Positions 1-7,389 of a stretch of DNA of 64,000 bases are shown here, in pieces; the stretch's first letter is position 1, and the number at the start of each line of letters is the position of its first letter. The notes under the pieces are model-generated. The model had not been told where the DNA came from. It saw only the letters and a program-made list of their open reading frames with translations, and did not search any database. A program made the position numbers and the translations under genes. This stretch comes from Solicola gregarius (GTDB taxonomy: Bacteria > Actinomycetota > Actinomycetes > Propionibacteriales > Nocardioidaceae), in contig NZ_CP094970.1 of assembly GCF_025790165.1 (NCBI RefSeq), positions 1,302,001 to 1,366,000 on the forward strand, read 5' to 3'.

Positions 1-623
1 ACGGCGACCTCGCACTCCTCGAGGTTGCCGACCGCGACCGTGACGCCGGGCAACACCGTGCGGACCTGCTCTGTCGCCGCGGCGGCGGACTCCCAGAACA
101 TCGGCCGGTAGTCGAGATCGAGCACCGTGAACGACTTCCGTGCGCGCGCGGCGAGTACGTCGTGGTGCGTCTGCCGGCTGGGCTCCTCGCTCAACCCGGT
201 CACCGAGAGCCACAACAGGTCGGCGTCGTGTACGGCGTCGAGGTCGACATCGGCCGTACGCACCTGCAGGTCGGGCGCGGTCGGGCGCCGGTAGAACCAG
301 AGCGGGAAGTTGTCGGGCGGGAAGATCTCACAGAAGGTCACCGGTGTCGGGAACTCCGTGTTGGTCACGACGTGCCGGTCGTCGACGCCGAGACGGCGCA
401 GCTCGGCGCGTACGTACCGGCCGAACGGGTCGTCGCCGACTCCGGTGATGATCGCGGCGTCACGGCCGAGCCGGGCGGTGGCCACGGCGACGTTGGCCGT
501 CGTACCGCCGAGGTACTTGCCGAACGTCTCGACGTCCTCGAGCCCGACGCCGACCTGCAGCGGATAGATATCGACGCCGCTGCGCCCGAAGGTCAGGACC
601 TCCGGCGTCGGCCGATCGCCCAT
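1..623 (-). CDS. iolC: 5-dehydro-2-deoxygluconokinase, IolC (partial, 5' part only)
   Basis: PfkB-family sugar kinase of myo-inositol catabolism, which would phosphorylate 2-deoxy-5-keto-gluconate in the cytoplasm. The start is the ATG at 621-623 and the frame runs open off the left edge, so about 207 N-terminal residues are visible. It opens with MGDRPTPEVLTFGRSGVDIY, then the IolC-like stretch LGGTTANVAVATARLG near residue 40 and the PfkB signature GDDPFGRYVRAELRRLGV. The C-terminal half with the catalytic DTxGAGD motif lies outside the window. Other iol genes would be expected further left but cannot be seen. A different PfkB sugar kinase is possible, but the N-terminus is characteristic of IolC. 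Confidence 0.85.
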   Translation of the reverse strand, partial: MGDRPTPEVLTFGRSGVDIYPLQVGVGLEDVETFGKYLGGTTANVAVATARLGRDAAIITGVGDDPFGRYVRAELRRLGVDDRHVVTNTEFPTPVTFCEIFPPDNFPLWFYRRPTAPDLQVRTADVDLDAVHDADLLWLSVTGLSEEPSRQTHHDVLAARARKSFTVLDLDYRPMFWESAAAATEQVRTVLPGVTVAVGNLEECEVA

Positions 624-790
624 CTCGCCACCCCTCTGTACAGCCGCCCGTGCCGTCTCGCCGGCGTCCGCACGGCGTACCGACGACGATACGGGCGGTC
701 GCCGAGCGTCGTCAATCTTTGTCAGGACATACGGTCAATATGTGGTCTGCGCCTCACGGGAAGGTTGCCCGCGGATGCCACGATAGGCGC

Positions 791-1918
791 ATGGCACAAC
801 TACCGGTCGACGACATCGAGCGCCTGCGCCAGCGGCGGAGCGTCAAATGGCGCGCCCACGATCGCGACGCACTCCCGCTGCCCGTGGCAGAGATGGACTT
901 CCAGCTCGCGCCGCCCATCCGACGCGAGCTGCACGCCGCGGTCGACCGCTCGGACACCGGGTACGCGTACGCTGGAACGGACCTGACCGACGCGCTCACC
1001 GGCTTCGCGAAGCGGCGCTGGGACTGGACGATCGCGCCGGACTCCGTGACGGTGGTCGCCGACGTCGGAGTCGGCTGCGTCGAGCTGATCCGGATGCTGT
1101 GCAAGCCGGGCGACGGCGTCGTCGTGAACCCGCCGGTCTACGCGCCGTTCTTCGAGTGGATCGCCGAGACCGGGCGCCAGGTCGTCGAGGCACCGCTCGA
1201 TGGCGGGTTACGCCTCGACCTCGACGCGCTGGAGGCCGCGTTCGCGAAGCGGCCGGCGGTCTACCTGCTCTGCAATCCGCACAACCCGGTCGGACGCGTC
1301 CACACACCCGAGGAGCTCGCGGCGGTCGTACGCCTCGCGGCGCAGTACGACGTGCGGGTGATCAGCGACGAGGTGCACGCCCCGCTCGTACTCCCGGGCG
1401 CCGCACACACGCCGTTGCTCACCGTGCCGGGCGCGGACGACGTCGCCATCGCCCTGGTGGCGGCCAGCAAGGCGTGGAACCTCGCCGGTCTGAAATGCGC
1501 CCAGATCGTCACTGCCTCCTCGGAGATGCGGTCGGTCACCGACCGCCTACCGGTCAACGTGCGCTACCGCGTCGGACACTTCGGCGTCATCGCGTCGGTC
1601 GCCGCGTACACCGAGGGCGAGGCCTGGTTGGACGACCTGCTCGAGACCCTCGATGCGCGTCGCGACCTGCTCGGCCGGCTCCTCGCCGAGTCGATGCCGG
1701 AGGTGCGCTGGCAACGCCCCGACGCGACGTACCTCGGATGGCTCGACTGCCGCGCGATCGGCCCGGATGCCGAACCGTACGAGAAGTTCCTCGCCGCCGG
1801 GGTCGTGACCGACCCGGGCCCGAAGTTCGGCACCGGCGGCGGGGGGCACGTACGGCTCAACCTCGCCACCAGCGAGGAGATCCTCACCGAGGCGGTCGAG
1901 CGCATGTCCGCGGCCTGA
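791..1918 (+). CDS. PatB/MalY-type pyridoxal-phosphate aminotransferase (C-S lyase)
   Basis: Fold-type I PLP enzyme of 375 residues in the MalY/PatB family, whose members cleave C-S bonds (cystathionine beta-lyase activity) or act as aminotransferases. The reading frame extends upstream, but the ATG at 791 (MAQLPVDDIERL) is chosen because the conserved N-terminal pattern VKWRAHD...LPLPVAEMDF starts shortly after it. The PLP lysine is K227 in AASKAWNLAGLK. NPHNPVG and SDEVHAPLVL are the other cofactor-pocket motifs. It is transcribed divergently from iolC across about 165 bp. The substrate cannot be told from sequence. Confidence 0.85.
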   Translation: MAQLPVDDIERLRQRRSVKWRAHDRDALPLPVAEMDFQLAPPIRRELHAAVDRSDTGYAYAGTDLTDALTGFAKRRWDWTIAPDSVTVVADVGVGCVELIRMLCKPGDGVVVNPPVYAPFFEWIAETGRQVVEAPLDGGLRLDLDALEAAFAKRPAVYLLCNPHNPVGRVHTPEELAAVVRLAAQYDVRVISDEVHAPLVLPGAAHTPLLTVPGADDVAIALVAASKAWNLAGLKCAQIVTASSEMRSVTDRLPVNVRYRVGHFGVIASVAAYTEGEAWLDDLLETLDARRDLLGRLLAESMPEVRWQRPDATYLGWLDCRAIGPDAEPYEKFLAAGVVTDPGPKFGTGGGGHVRLNLATSEEILTEAVERMSAA

Positions 1919-1927
1919 CCTTGCCCC

Positions 1928-2055
1928 GCGGATTACCACGGGCCCATAGCAGCCTGCGCCTCTCCTGTGCCAGGACATGGGAAACCACGCCGATAGGTAG
2001 CAAACTTGCTACGTAGCGGCGCGGATTACCATGGGCCCATGGTAATCCGCGCCGC
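1928..2055. repeat. Intergenic palindrome family with TTACCATG/CATGGTAA core, copy 1
   Basis: Positions 2016-2055 form a perfect 40-bp palindrome with 20-bp arms and no loop, centred on GGGCCC; its core reads GGATTACCATGGGCCCATGG. It is preceded by AAACTTGCT (2002-2010). A decayed partial copy, GCGGATTACCACGGGCCCAT, lies at 1928-1947. The element fills the gap between two convergent genes, so it could end transcription from both sides. It is homologous, in inverted orientation, to the element at 13329-13392. Confidence 0.8.
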
Positions 2056-2070
2056 CGCATCGGGCCGAAA

Positions 2071-2448
2071 TCAGCAGGCGCAGAGGCAGAACGGGTGGCC
2101 GGCGGGGTCGGCGTATACCCGGAAGGTGCGTGTGTCGCTGGCGCGCGGCGGCTCCACCGGGTCGAGCGGAGTGGCCCCGAGCTCGACGACCCGGGCATGG
2201 GTCGACTCGAACTCGTCTACGGCGAGGTCGAGGTGGAACTGCTGCGGCGCCCCGTCGGGCCAGGCCGGCGACTCGTAGTCGGGGATTTGCTGGAAGGACA
2301 GCGTGGGCGTTCCTTCCAGGTCGACCCAGTCGTCCTCGCTGTCGGCCGTGACGGCCCGGTCGAGGATCTGCGAGTAGAAGTCGGCGAGTGAGCGGGCGTC
2401 CGGACAGTCGAGTACGACCGCGCCGAACCCGATCTTTGCATCGGTCAT
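2071..2448 (-). CDS. VOC-superfamily (glyoxalase/bleomycin-resistance fold) protein
   Basis: A 125-residue cytoplasmic protein with one vicinal-oxygen-chelate domain. The N-terminal half reads GAVVLDCPDARSLADFYSQI, typical of actinobacterial glyoxalase-like proteins, and the C-terminal half ends RTFRVYADPAGHPFCLC. The pattern QFHLDLAV supplies a probable metal-site His. The ATG at 2446-2448 overlaps the TGA of a small upstream gene as ATGA, so the two are probably translationally coupled. The stop lies 15 bp from the palindrome at 2016-2055. The substrate is unknown. Confidence 0.85.
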   Translation of the reverse strand: MTDAKIGFGAVVLDCPDARSLADFYSQILDRAVTADSEDDWVDLEGTPTLSFQQIPDYESPAWPDGAPQQFHLDLAVDEFESTHARVVELGATPLDPVEPPRASDTRTFRVYADPAGHPFCLCAC

Positions 2449-2633
2449 ACGGCGCACCCGACGGTCCGCGTACGTACGGCCGGCTTCGCATTGCCACGCG
2501 GGCGCAGCGCGGACCGGAGGGCGCCGACGAGCGACCGCAGCGTGCCGCGCCCTTCGCGAACCCGCGCCGGGCGAGCCTCGTCGAGCCGGTGCTGCTGCCA
2601 TACGGCTGCTGGGTGATATCGGTCGGGGTACAC
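2445..2633 (-). CDS. Small basic protein coupled to the VOC gene (hypothetical)
   Basis: A 62-residue frame beginning at a GTG (YPDRYHPAAVWQQHRLDEAR...), with GGAG placed six bases before that GTG. Its stop overlaps the start of the VOC gene in an ATGA junction, which is the main reason to treat it as real. The product is Arg-rich, with no membrane segment or recognised domain. A TTG twelve bases upstream is an alternative start. I do not recognise the family; it resembles short actinobacterial proteins that begin Tyr-Pro/His-rich and continue as a basic helix. Confidence 0.5.
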   Translation of the reverse strand: MYPDRYHPAAVWQQHRLDEARPARVREGRGTLRSLVGALRSALRPRGNAKPAVRTRTVGCAV

Positions 2634-2707
2634 GGCGAGCTCCAATCGGAGTAACTGGTCATCTAAGAATGACAGTTACGCGTCCATTGTGCAACCGGCA
2701 ATTGGCT

Positions 2708-2713
2708 TACACT
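2708..2713 (+). promoter_or_regulatory. -10 box for a leaderless CGNR transcript
   Basis: TACACT fits the actinobacterial TANNNT -10 pattern and ends six bases before the ATG at 2720. Transcription would therefore begin at or next to the start codon and give a leaderless mRNA. No Shine-Dalgarno sequence is visible. The second CGNR gene (11068) has the same geometry. Confidence 0.5.
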
Positions 2714-2719
2714 GGTTTC

Positions 2720-3190
2720 ATGGACATGGACCCGGCCGACACGGTGGTGGCGTTCCTCAACACCATCGACGTCGAAGACGACATCGACACCATGGCGAAC
2801 CCCGACGAGTGGGCGACGTGGGTCGAGTCGACGCTCGGCATCGACGAGCGACAGACCCGCCAGCGTCGCGGTCAGGCGTACGACCTGCGTACCTACCTGC
2901 GCGCGGTCGCGATGGGCGAGACGCCCGCCCGGCCGGTGCCGGTGCCGGTGTCGGTCTCGCTCGACACCGACGGCGCACAGCTGACCTCCGAGACGGCGGT
3001 CGGTGCGATCGCGACGGCCGTCGCACGGCTGTCGATCGACGGGCGGTGGATGAGGGTGAAGATCTGCCCCGCGGACGACTGTCGCTGGGCGTTCTACGAC
3101 GGCTCACGCAACCACTCCCGCCAGTGGTGCTCGATGAGCGTGTGCGGGAACCGTGCGAAGGTACGCAAGCACCGCTCGCGTACTGCCTGA
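2720..3190 (+). CDS. CGNR zinc-finger transcriptional regulator
   Basis: A 156-residue protein with an acidic N-terminal ABATE-like region (MDMDPADTVVAFLNTIDVED) and a C-terminal CGNR zinc finger. The finger reads CPADDC...WCSMSVCGNRAKVRKHRSR, in which four Cys would bind zinc and the basic tail would contact DNA. Many such actinobacterial proteins are one-component regulators. The ATG at 2720 is preferred over an upstream in-frame codon because a TANNNT box lies six bases before it. A paralogue lies at 11068-11598. Confidence 0.8.
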   Translation: MDMDPADTVVAFLNTIDVEDDIDTMANPDEWATWVESTLGIDERQTRQRRGQAYDLRTYLRAVAMGETPARPVPVPVSVSLDTDGAQLTSETAVGAIATAVARLSIDGRWMRVKICPADDCRWAFYDGSRNHSRQWCSMSVCGNRAKVRKHRSRTA

Positions 3191-3321
3191 GCCGATACCC
3201 GTCGCACACGCCACGATCGGTGCGCCTAGTAGAGTGACTCAACTCGCAACCGAGAGTTGCACCGCGTGGTTCAGCCGGCCGGACCCCTGCCTCCATGACG
3301 CGCGTACTGACAGGAATCGCG

Positions 3322-4026
3322 ATGCCGATGGATACTGAGCCGATGCCCGACAGCTTGAGCGACGACGAGCCTCGGCTCCCGCTGCGACCGATGGGCGCAT
3401 CGCTGTCGATGGCCGCGTCGATGATGCGCAACGTCCCGGTCTTCGGACCCGGGATCGCGGCCGCGCAGGATGAGCTCGGCAGGGTCGAGAACCTCATCTG
3501 GCGCGAGGTCAAACATCGGATCGACGACGGCGAGTACGCCGACAGCCACGGGCGAAGCAAGGCGGCCCAGCGGCTGTCGGACCTGCTCACCCAGGCAGTC
3601 GAGCAATCGGCGGCGCATGCCCGCGAGCACCTGATCGTGCGGCTGCTCGACGACATCGAGCCCGACGAGGCACGGATCCTCGCGGCCTTGTCCGACGGCA
3701 CGACGTACCCGCTGATCCACGTCATCACCAAGTCCGCGTTCGGGACGGCCGGAGCCCGCGTGCTCGAGAACGTCTCGAGCGTCGGCCGCTCGGCGGGCAT
3801 CGCACTACCCGACTACGGGCAGATCTACGTCGCCCGGCTGCGCCGGCTCGGGCTGGTCACGGTCGGCCCCGCGTCGTCCGAGCACGCCGACGGGTACGAG
3901 CTGCTCGCGACCGACGGGGCAGTCCGCGAGGCGCGCGAGGCACACGACGCGCCCACCCGCATTCTGCGGCGCACCCTTTCCCTCAGCGCCCTCGGCAGCG
4001 ACCTCTGGGACCTCGCCCATGACTAG
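3322..4026 (+). CDS. DUF4393 (Abi-alpha-like) protein
   Basis: A 234-residue protein resembling the DUF4393/Abi_alpha family. The diagnostic stretch is IEPDEARILAALSDGTTYPL near the middle, preceded by a helical segment that ends in RLSDLLTQAVEQSAAHAREHL. The start ATG at 3322 has AGGAA five bases upstream. Family members are sometimes linked to phage abortive infection, but a defence role is not shown here; no partner toxin or nuclease is adjacent. The next gene, DUF445, follows in the same direction after 92 bp. Confidence 0.65.
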   Translation: MPMDTEPMPDSLSDDEPRLPLRPMGASLSMAASMMRNVPVFGPGIAAAQDELGRVENLIWREVKHRIDDGEYADSHGRSKAAQRLSDLLTQAVEQSAAHAREHLIVRLLDDIEPDEARILAALSDGTTYPLIHVITKSAFGTAGARVLENVSSVGRSAGIALPDYGQIYVARLRRLGLVTVGPASSEHADGYELLATDGAVREAREAHDAPTRILRRTLSLSALGSDLWDLAHD

Positions 4027-4118
4027 GGCGTGTCCCGCAAATCCGCGTCGATCAGGGAGCGGGTCTCGGCGCGCGATCCGGCAAGGCGCGGGAGCGAGCA
4101 CGGAGCCAGGCCGACCCA

Positions 4119-5327
4119 TTGCTGAGTGACGCCTGGATCTACCTCGCCATGCCACTGTGCATGGCCCTGATCGGGTACGTCACCAAGCTGCTCGCGATCA
4201 AGATGATGTTCGCGCCGATCGAGCGGCGCAGCTGGGGACCGTTCGGCTGGCAGGGCATCGTGCCGCGCCACGCGGCGCGGATGGCGTCGATCGCGGTCGA
4301 CCTCATGACATCGCGGCTGCTGAGCCCGCGCGACGTCATCGACCGGCTCGACCCGGAGCTGATCGCGCGCGAGCTCGATGAGCCCCTGCGCGAGACGGTC
4401 GACGAGGTCGTCCGCGATGTCATGCGGGAGTACCAGCCCGGCGTCTGGGAGGCGATGCCGCGCGGGGCACGCGACCTGCTGATCCGGCGCGTGAAGGACG
4501 ACGCGCCGGACGTGATCGCCGGGGTACTCCGCGACATCCGCGGCGACATCGACCAGGTGCTCGACCTCAAGTCGATGGTCGTGACGAACCTCGTACGCGA
4601 CAAGGCGCTGCTGAACCGGATGTTCCAGGAGGCGGGCGCGAAGGAGTTCACCTTCATCGCGAGGTCGGGAATCTACTTCGGCTTCCTGATCGGCTGCGTG
4701 CAGGCACTCGCCTGGTACTTCACCCAGAACCCGCTGCTGCTCCCGCTGTTCGGCATCTTCACCGGGTGGTTCACCGACTGGCTCGCGCTCAAGATGATCT
4801 TCTTCCCGATCCGGCAGCGCCGGTTCGGCCCGTTCACGTGGCAGGGACTCTTCCTTGCGCGGCGACGCGAGGTCGCCGACGGCTACTGCCAGCTGATCGC
4901 CACCGAGCTGATCACGCCGCACCACCTGTTCGAGGCGCTGCTCAAGGGGCCGCTCTCGGATCGTGTGTTCGTCATGGTGCAACGCCACGTACAGCGTGCG
5001 ATCGACGCCCAGAGCGGAGTCGCGCGCCCGATCGTGATGCTGGCCGTCGGCAGCACGACGTACCAGAACATGAAGGGCACCGTCGCCGACCGGGTCATGG
5101 AGCGGCTGCCCGACACGCTGTCGCAGATCGAGGACTACGCGGCCGACACCCTCGACATCGCTCAGACGATGCGGCGAAAGATGGACGACCTCACCGACGA
5201 GGAGTTCCTGCAGCTCATCCGCCCGGCCTTCCAGGCCGACGAATGGAAGCTGATCGCCGTCGGTGCCGCGCTCGGCGGCATCATGGGCGAGGCACAGGTA
5301 CTGCTGCTGGAGTACCTGCACATGTGA
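4119..5327 (+). CDS. DUF445 family membrane protein
   Basis: A 402-residue DUF445 protein with two internally similar halves. Each half has a membrane segment followed by a motif of the form KxxAIKMMFxPI...GPFxWQG: GYVTKLLAIKMMFAPIERR near residue 20 and WFTDWLALKMIFFPIRQRR near residue 220. A further membrane segment sits at the C-terminus (LIAVGAALGGIMGEAQVLLL). The start is taken as the TTG at 4119, since no ATG or GTG fits before the first helix. The function is unknown; the family is predicted to be envelope-associated. A 27-bp-stem hairpin follows the stop. Confidence 0.85.
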   Translation: MLSDAWIYLAMPLCMALIGYVTKLLAIKMMFAPIERRSWGPFGWQGIVPRHAARMASIAVDLMTSRLLSPRDVIDRLDPELIARELDEPLRETVDEVVRDVMREYQPGVWEAMPRGARDLLIRRVKDDAPDVIAGVLRDIRGDIDQVLDLKSMVVTNLVRDKALLNRMFQEAGAKEFTFIARSGIYFGFLIGCVQALAWYFTQNPLLLPLFGIFTGWFTDWLALKMIFFPIRQRRFGPFTWQGLFLARRREVADGYCQLIATELITPHHLFEALLKGPLSDRVFVMVQRHVQRAIDAQSGVARPIVMLAVGSTTYQNMKGTVADRVMERLPDTLSQIEDYAADTLDIAQTMRRKMDDLTDEEFLQLIRPAFQADEWKLIAVGAALGGIMGEAQVLLLEYLHM

Positions 5328-5380
5328 GTGTTCGGAGCGACGCTACCGTCGGATGGCAAGCCGAGTACATGCGTCCGCTG

Positions 5381-5443
5381 CGCCGAGGTACGGATTCCGG
5401 CCAATCCGCCACCGTTGGATTGGCCGGAATCCGTACCTCGGCG
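5381..5443. terminator. Long perfect hairpin between convergent genes
   Basis: Left arm 5381-5407 and right arm 5417-5443 are perfect 27-bp inverted copies around a 9-base loop. The arm begins CGCCGAGGTACGG. There is no T-run, so it may be a Rho-independent-like bidirectional terminator or a mobile palindrome. It lies between DUF445 (+) and the ABC permease (-), whose stop is five bases away. Related arms occur at 10711 and 61986. Confidence 0.75.
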
Positions 5444-5447
5444 GGAA

Positions 5448-6266
5448 CTACGCGTCGCGGCGTACGAAGAGCACGGTCATCAGCAACAGCAGTGCGCCGA
5501 CGAACGCCGCCATACAGACGCCGCCGCCGACCGCACCGAGCGGCTCGACGCCGCTCAGCGTGTCGATCATGTCGGACATGTCGGCTCGGGTGTACATCTT
5601 GCCGCCGGCCTCGAACGGCAGGTATCTCGCGAGCGTGCCGATCGCACCGGGATCACCTGACGTCGCCGCCTTGATCAGCAGGATGGTACGAACGATCGGC
5701 TCGATCACGATCGGCATCGCCAGCATCGTCACGATCGCGCCGGTCTGGTTGCGTACGAGCCCCGCGAACGCGAGCCCGGCCAGCGCGAACAACGCGGTGT
5801 ACGTCATCGCGCCGAGGATCAGCCCTCGCAGCTCGGCGTCGAAGGCGACGTCGCGGCCGCTGAAGATCGACGCGTTGACGAAGCCGACCAGCATCGCGAG
5901 CGTCGACGCGATCGCCGCGACGACGGCGACCGTGATCACCTTCGCCAGCACGACCGCCCACCGCTTCGGCACCGCCGTCAACGTCGTGCGGATCATCTGA
6001 TGGCGATACTCATGGCCCATCGACAGCACGCCGATGACACCGATGATGTAGGCCATCAGCAGCGGCGCGAACCCGGTCGACGCACCGAGCGTGATGATCG
6101 CGGCGTCGACCTGCGTGCCGCCGGTGCTCGAGGCCTCGACCGACTCCGTGATGATCGCGACCGCCATCGTGGCGAAGAAGTAGAGCACCAGCGTCCCGAT
6201 GATCAGCCAGTACGTGGAGCGGACGGTGAGCAGTCGCGTCCACTCGTAGCGAAGCGCGGCGATCAT
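5448..6266 (-). CDS. ABC-2 type transporter permease
   Basis: A 272-residue integral membrane protein. It starts MIAALRYEWTRLLTVRSTYW, the amphipathic entry typical of ABC-2 permeases, followed by about six hydrophobic segments and a basic tail (LFVRRDA). Its ATG overlaps the TGA of the ATPase gene by four bases, so the two form one exporter. The substrate is unknown; antibiotics, lipids and multidrug efflux are all possible. Confidence 0.85.
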   Translation of the reverse strand: MIAALRYEWTRLLTVRSTYWLIIGTLVLYFFATMAVAIITESVEASSTGGTQVDAAIITLGASTGFAPLLMAYIIGVIGVLSMGHEYRHQMIRTTLTAVPKRWAVVLAKVITVAVVAAIASTLAMLVGFVNASIFSGRDVAFDAELRGLILGAMTYTALFALAGLAFAGLVRNQTGAIVTMLAMPIVIEPIVRTILLIKAATSGDPGAIGTLARYLPFEAGGKMYTRADMSDMIDTLSGVEPLGAVGGGVCMAAFVGALLLLMTVLFVRRDA

Positions 6267-7348
6267 CGGCGGTCCCCGTCATGCGTCGGTGGCGGCTCTC
6301 TGTCCGATCCGTCGGACGGGCGTACCTCGGGCTCACCGTACGGCCGCCGCGTTGCCTGACCGGGCGGTCCGGCCGCACCGGTCGACGGTGGTTGGCGCCC
6401 GGCCAGCTCGGGTGGCAGCTCGATGCCACTGAACTCCTGGTCACGCTCCGTCGCGTCCAGGAACGCCTCCTCGAGGGTGGCCTCCCGCACGAACAGCTCG
6501 TGCAGTCGTACGCCGAGCTCGTACGCCGTGTCGCCGACCTGCTCGATGCTCAGCCGCTTGACGGAGTATCGCGGGAGCCCGCTCTCCGCACCGGTGTCCT
6601 CGGGATCCGCCTCGACGAACCCGCCGAGCTCGGCGAGTTTCGGCCCCAGACGCTCGATATCGGGAGACCGGACGATCACGCTGGTGCGATCGCTCGACCG
6701 GATGAAGTCCGTGACCTGCCCGCTCGCGATCATCCGCCCGCGACCGATCACCACCAGCTGGTCGGCGAGCAGCGCCATCTCCGACAGCAGGTGGCTCGAG
6801 ACGAACACCGACCGTCCCTCGCCGGCGAGCTGCTTGAGCAGGTTGCGCAGCCACTGGATGCCTTCCGGGTCGAGCCCGTTCGCGGGCTCGTCGAGAATCA
6901 GCGTGTGCGGGTCACCCAGAAGCGCGGCGGCCATGCCGAGGCGCTGGCCCATGCCGAGGCTGAACTTCTTCGGCCGGCCGTTGGAAACGGTCGACAGCCC
7001 GACCATCGCGAGCACCTCATCGACCCGGCTGGTGGAGATGCCGTTTGCTGCGGCAAGCATGCGCAGGTGGTTGCGGGCCGTGCGCGTCGGGTGGAACGGC
7101 TTGGCCTCCAGCAGTACGCCGACATGTCGCATCGGCTGGTTGAGGCTCTGGAACGGCTGCCCGTCGTACGTCGTGTTGCCCGACCCGTTGTCCAGCCCGA
7201 GCATCAACCGCATGGTCGTCGACTTGCCCGAGCCGTTCGGGCCGAGGAAGCCCGTCACGCTACCGGGGTTCACCTGGAACGACAGATCGATGACGGCGAC
7301 CTTGCTGCCGTACGACTTGCCCAGGTTGTCCGCTCGAATGACCGCCAT
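6263..7348 (-). CDS. ABC transporter ATP-binding protein
   Basis: A 361-residue ATPase partner of the downstream permease. It carries Walker A GPNGSGKST near residue 40, a signature loop written SLGMGQRLGMA (a common DrrA/BcrA-type variant of LSGGQ), Walker B TLILDEPANGLDP, and an H-loop in SSHLLSEM. The last ~60 residues are Pro/Gly-rich and low in complexity. The start is the ATG at 7346-7348 (MAVIRADNLGKSYG). The frame is open upstream, but the ABC domain begins here. It diverges from the helicase-associated gene across only 41 bp. Confidence 0.9.
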   Translation of the reverse strand: MAVIRADNLGKSYGSKVAVIDLSFQVNPGSVTGFLGPNGSGKSTTMRLMLGLDNGSGNTTYDGQPFQSLNQPMRHVGVLLEAKPFHPTRTARNHLRMLAAANGISTSRVDEVLAMVGLSTVSNGRPKKFSLGMGQRLGMAAALLGDPHTLILDEPANGLDPEGIQWLRNLLKQLAGEGRSVFVSSHLLSEMALLADQLVVIGRGRMIASGQVTDFIRSSDRTSVIVRSPDIERLGPKLAELGGFVEADPEDTGAESGLPRYSVKRLSIEQVGDTAYELGVRLHELFVREATLEEAFLDATERDQEFSGIELPPELAGRQPPSTGAAGPPGQATRRPYGEPEVRPSDGSDREPPPTHDGDRR

Positions 7349-7389
7349 CGCGTCACAGCATGCCATCCCGCGTTGGCTACCGTGGACAC

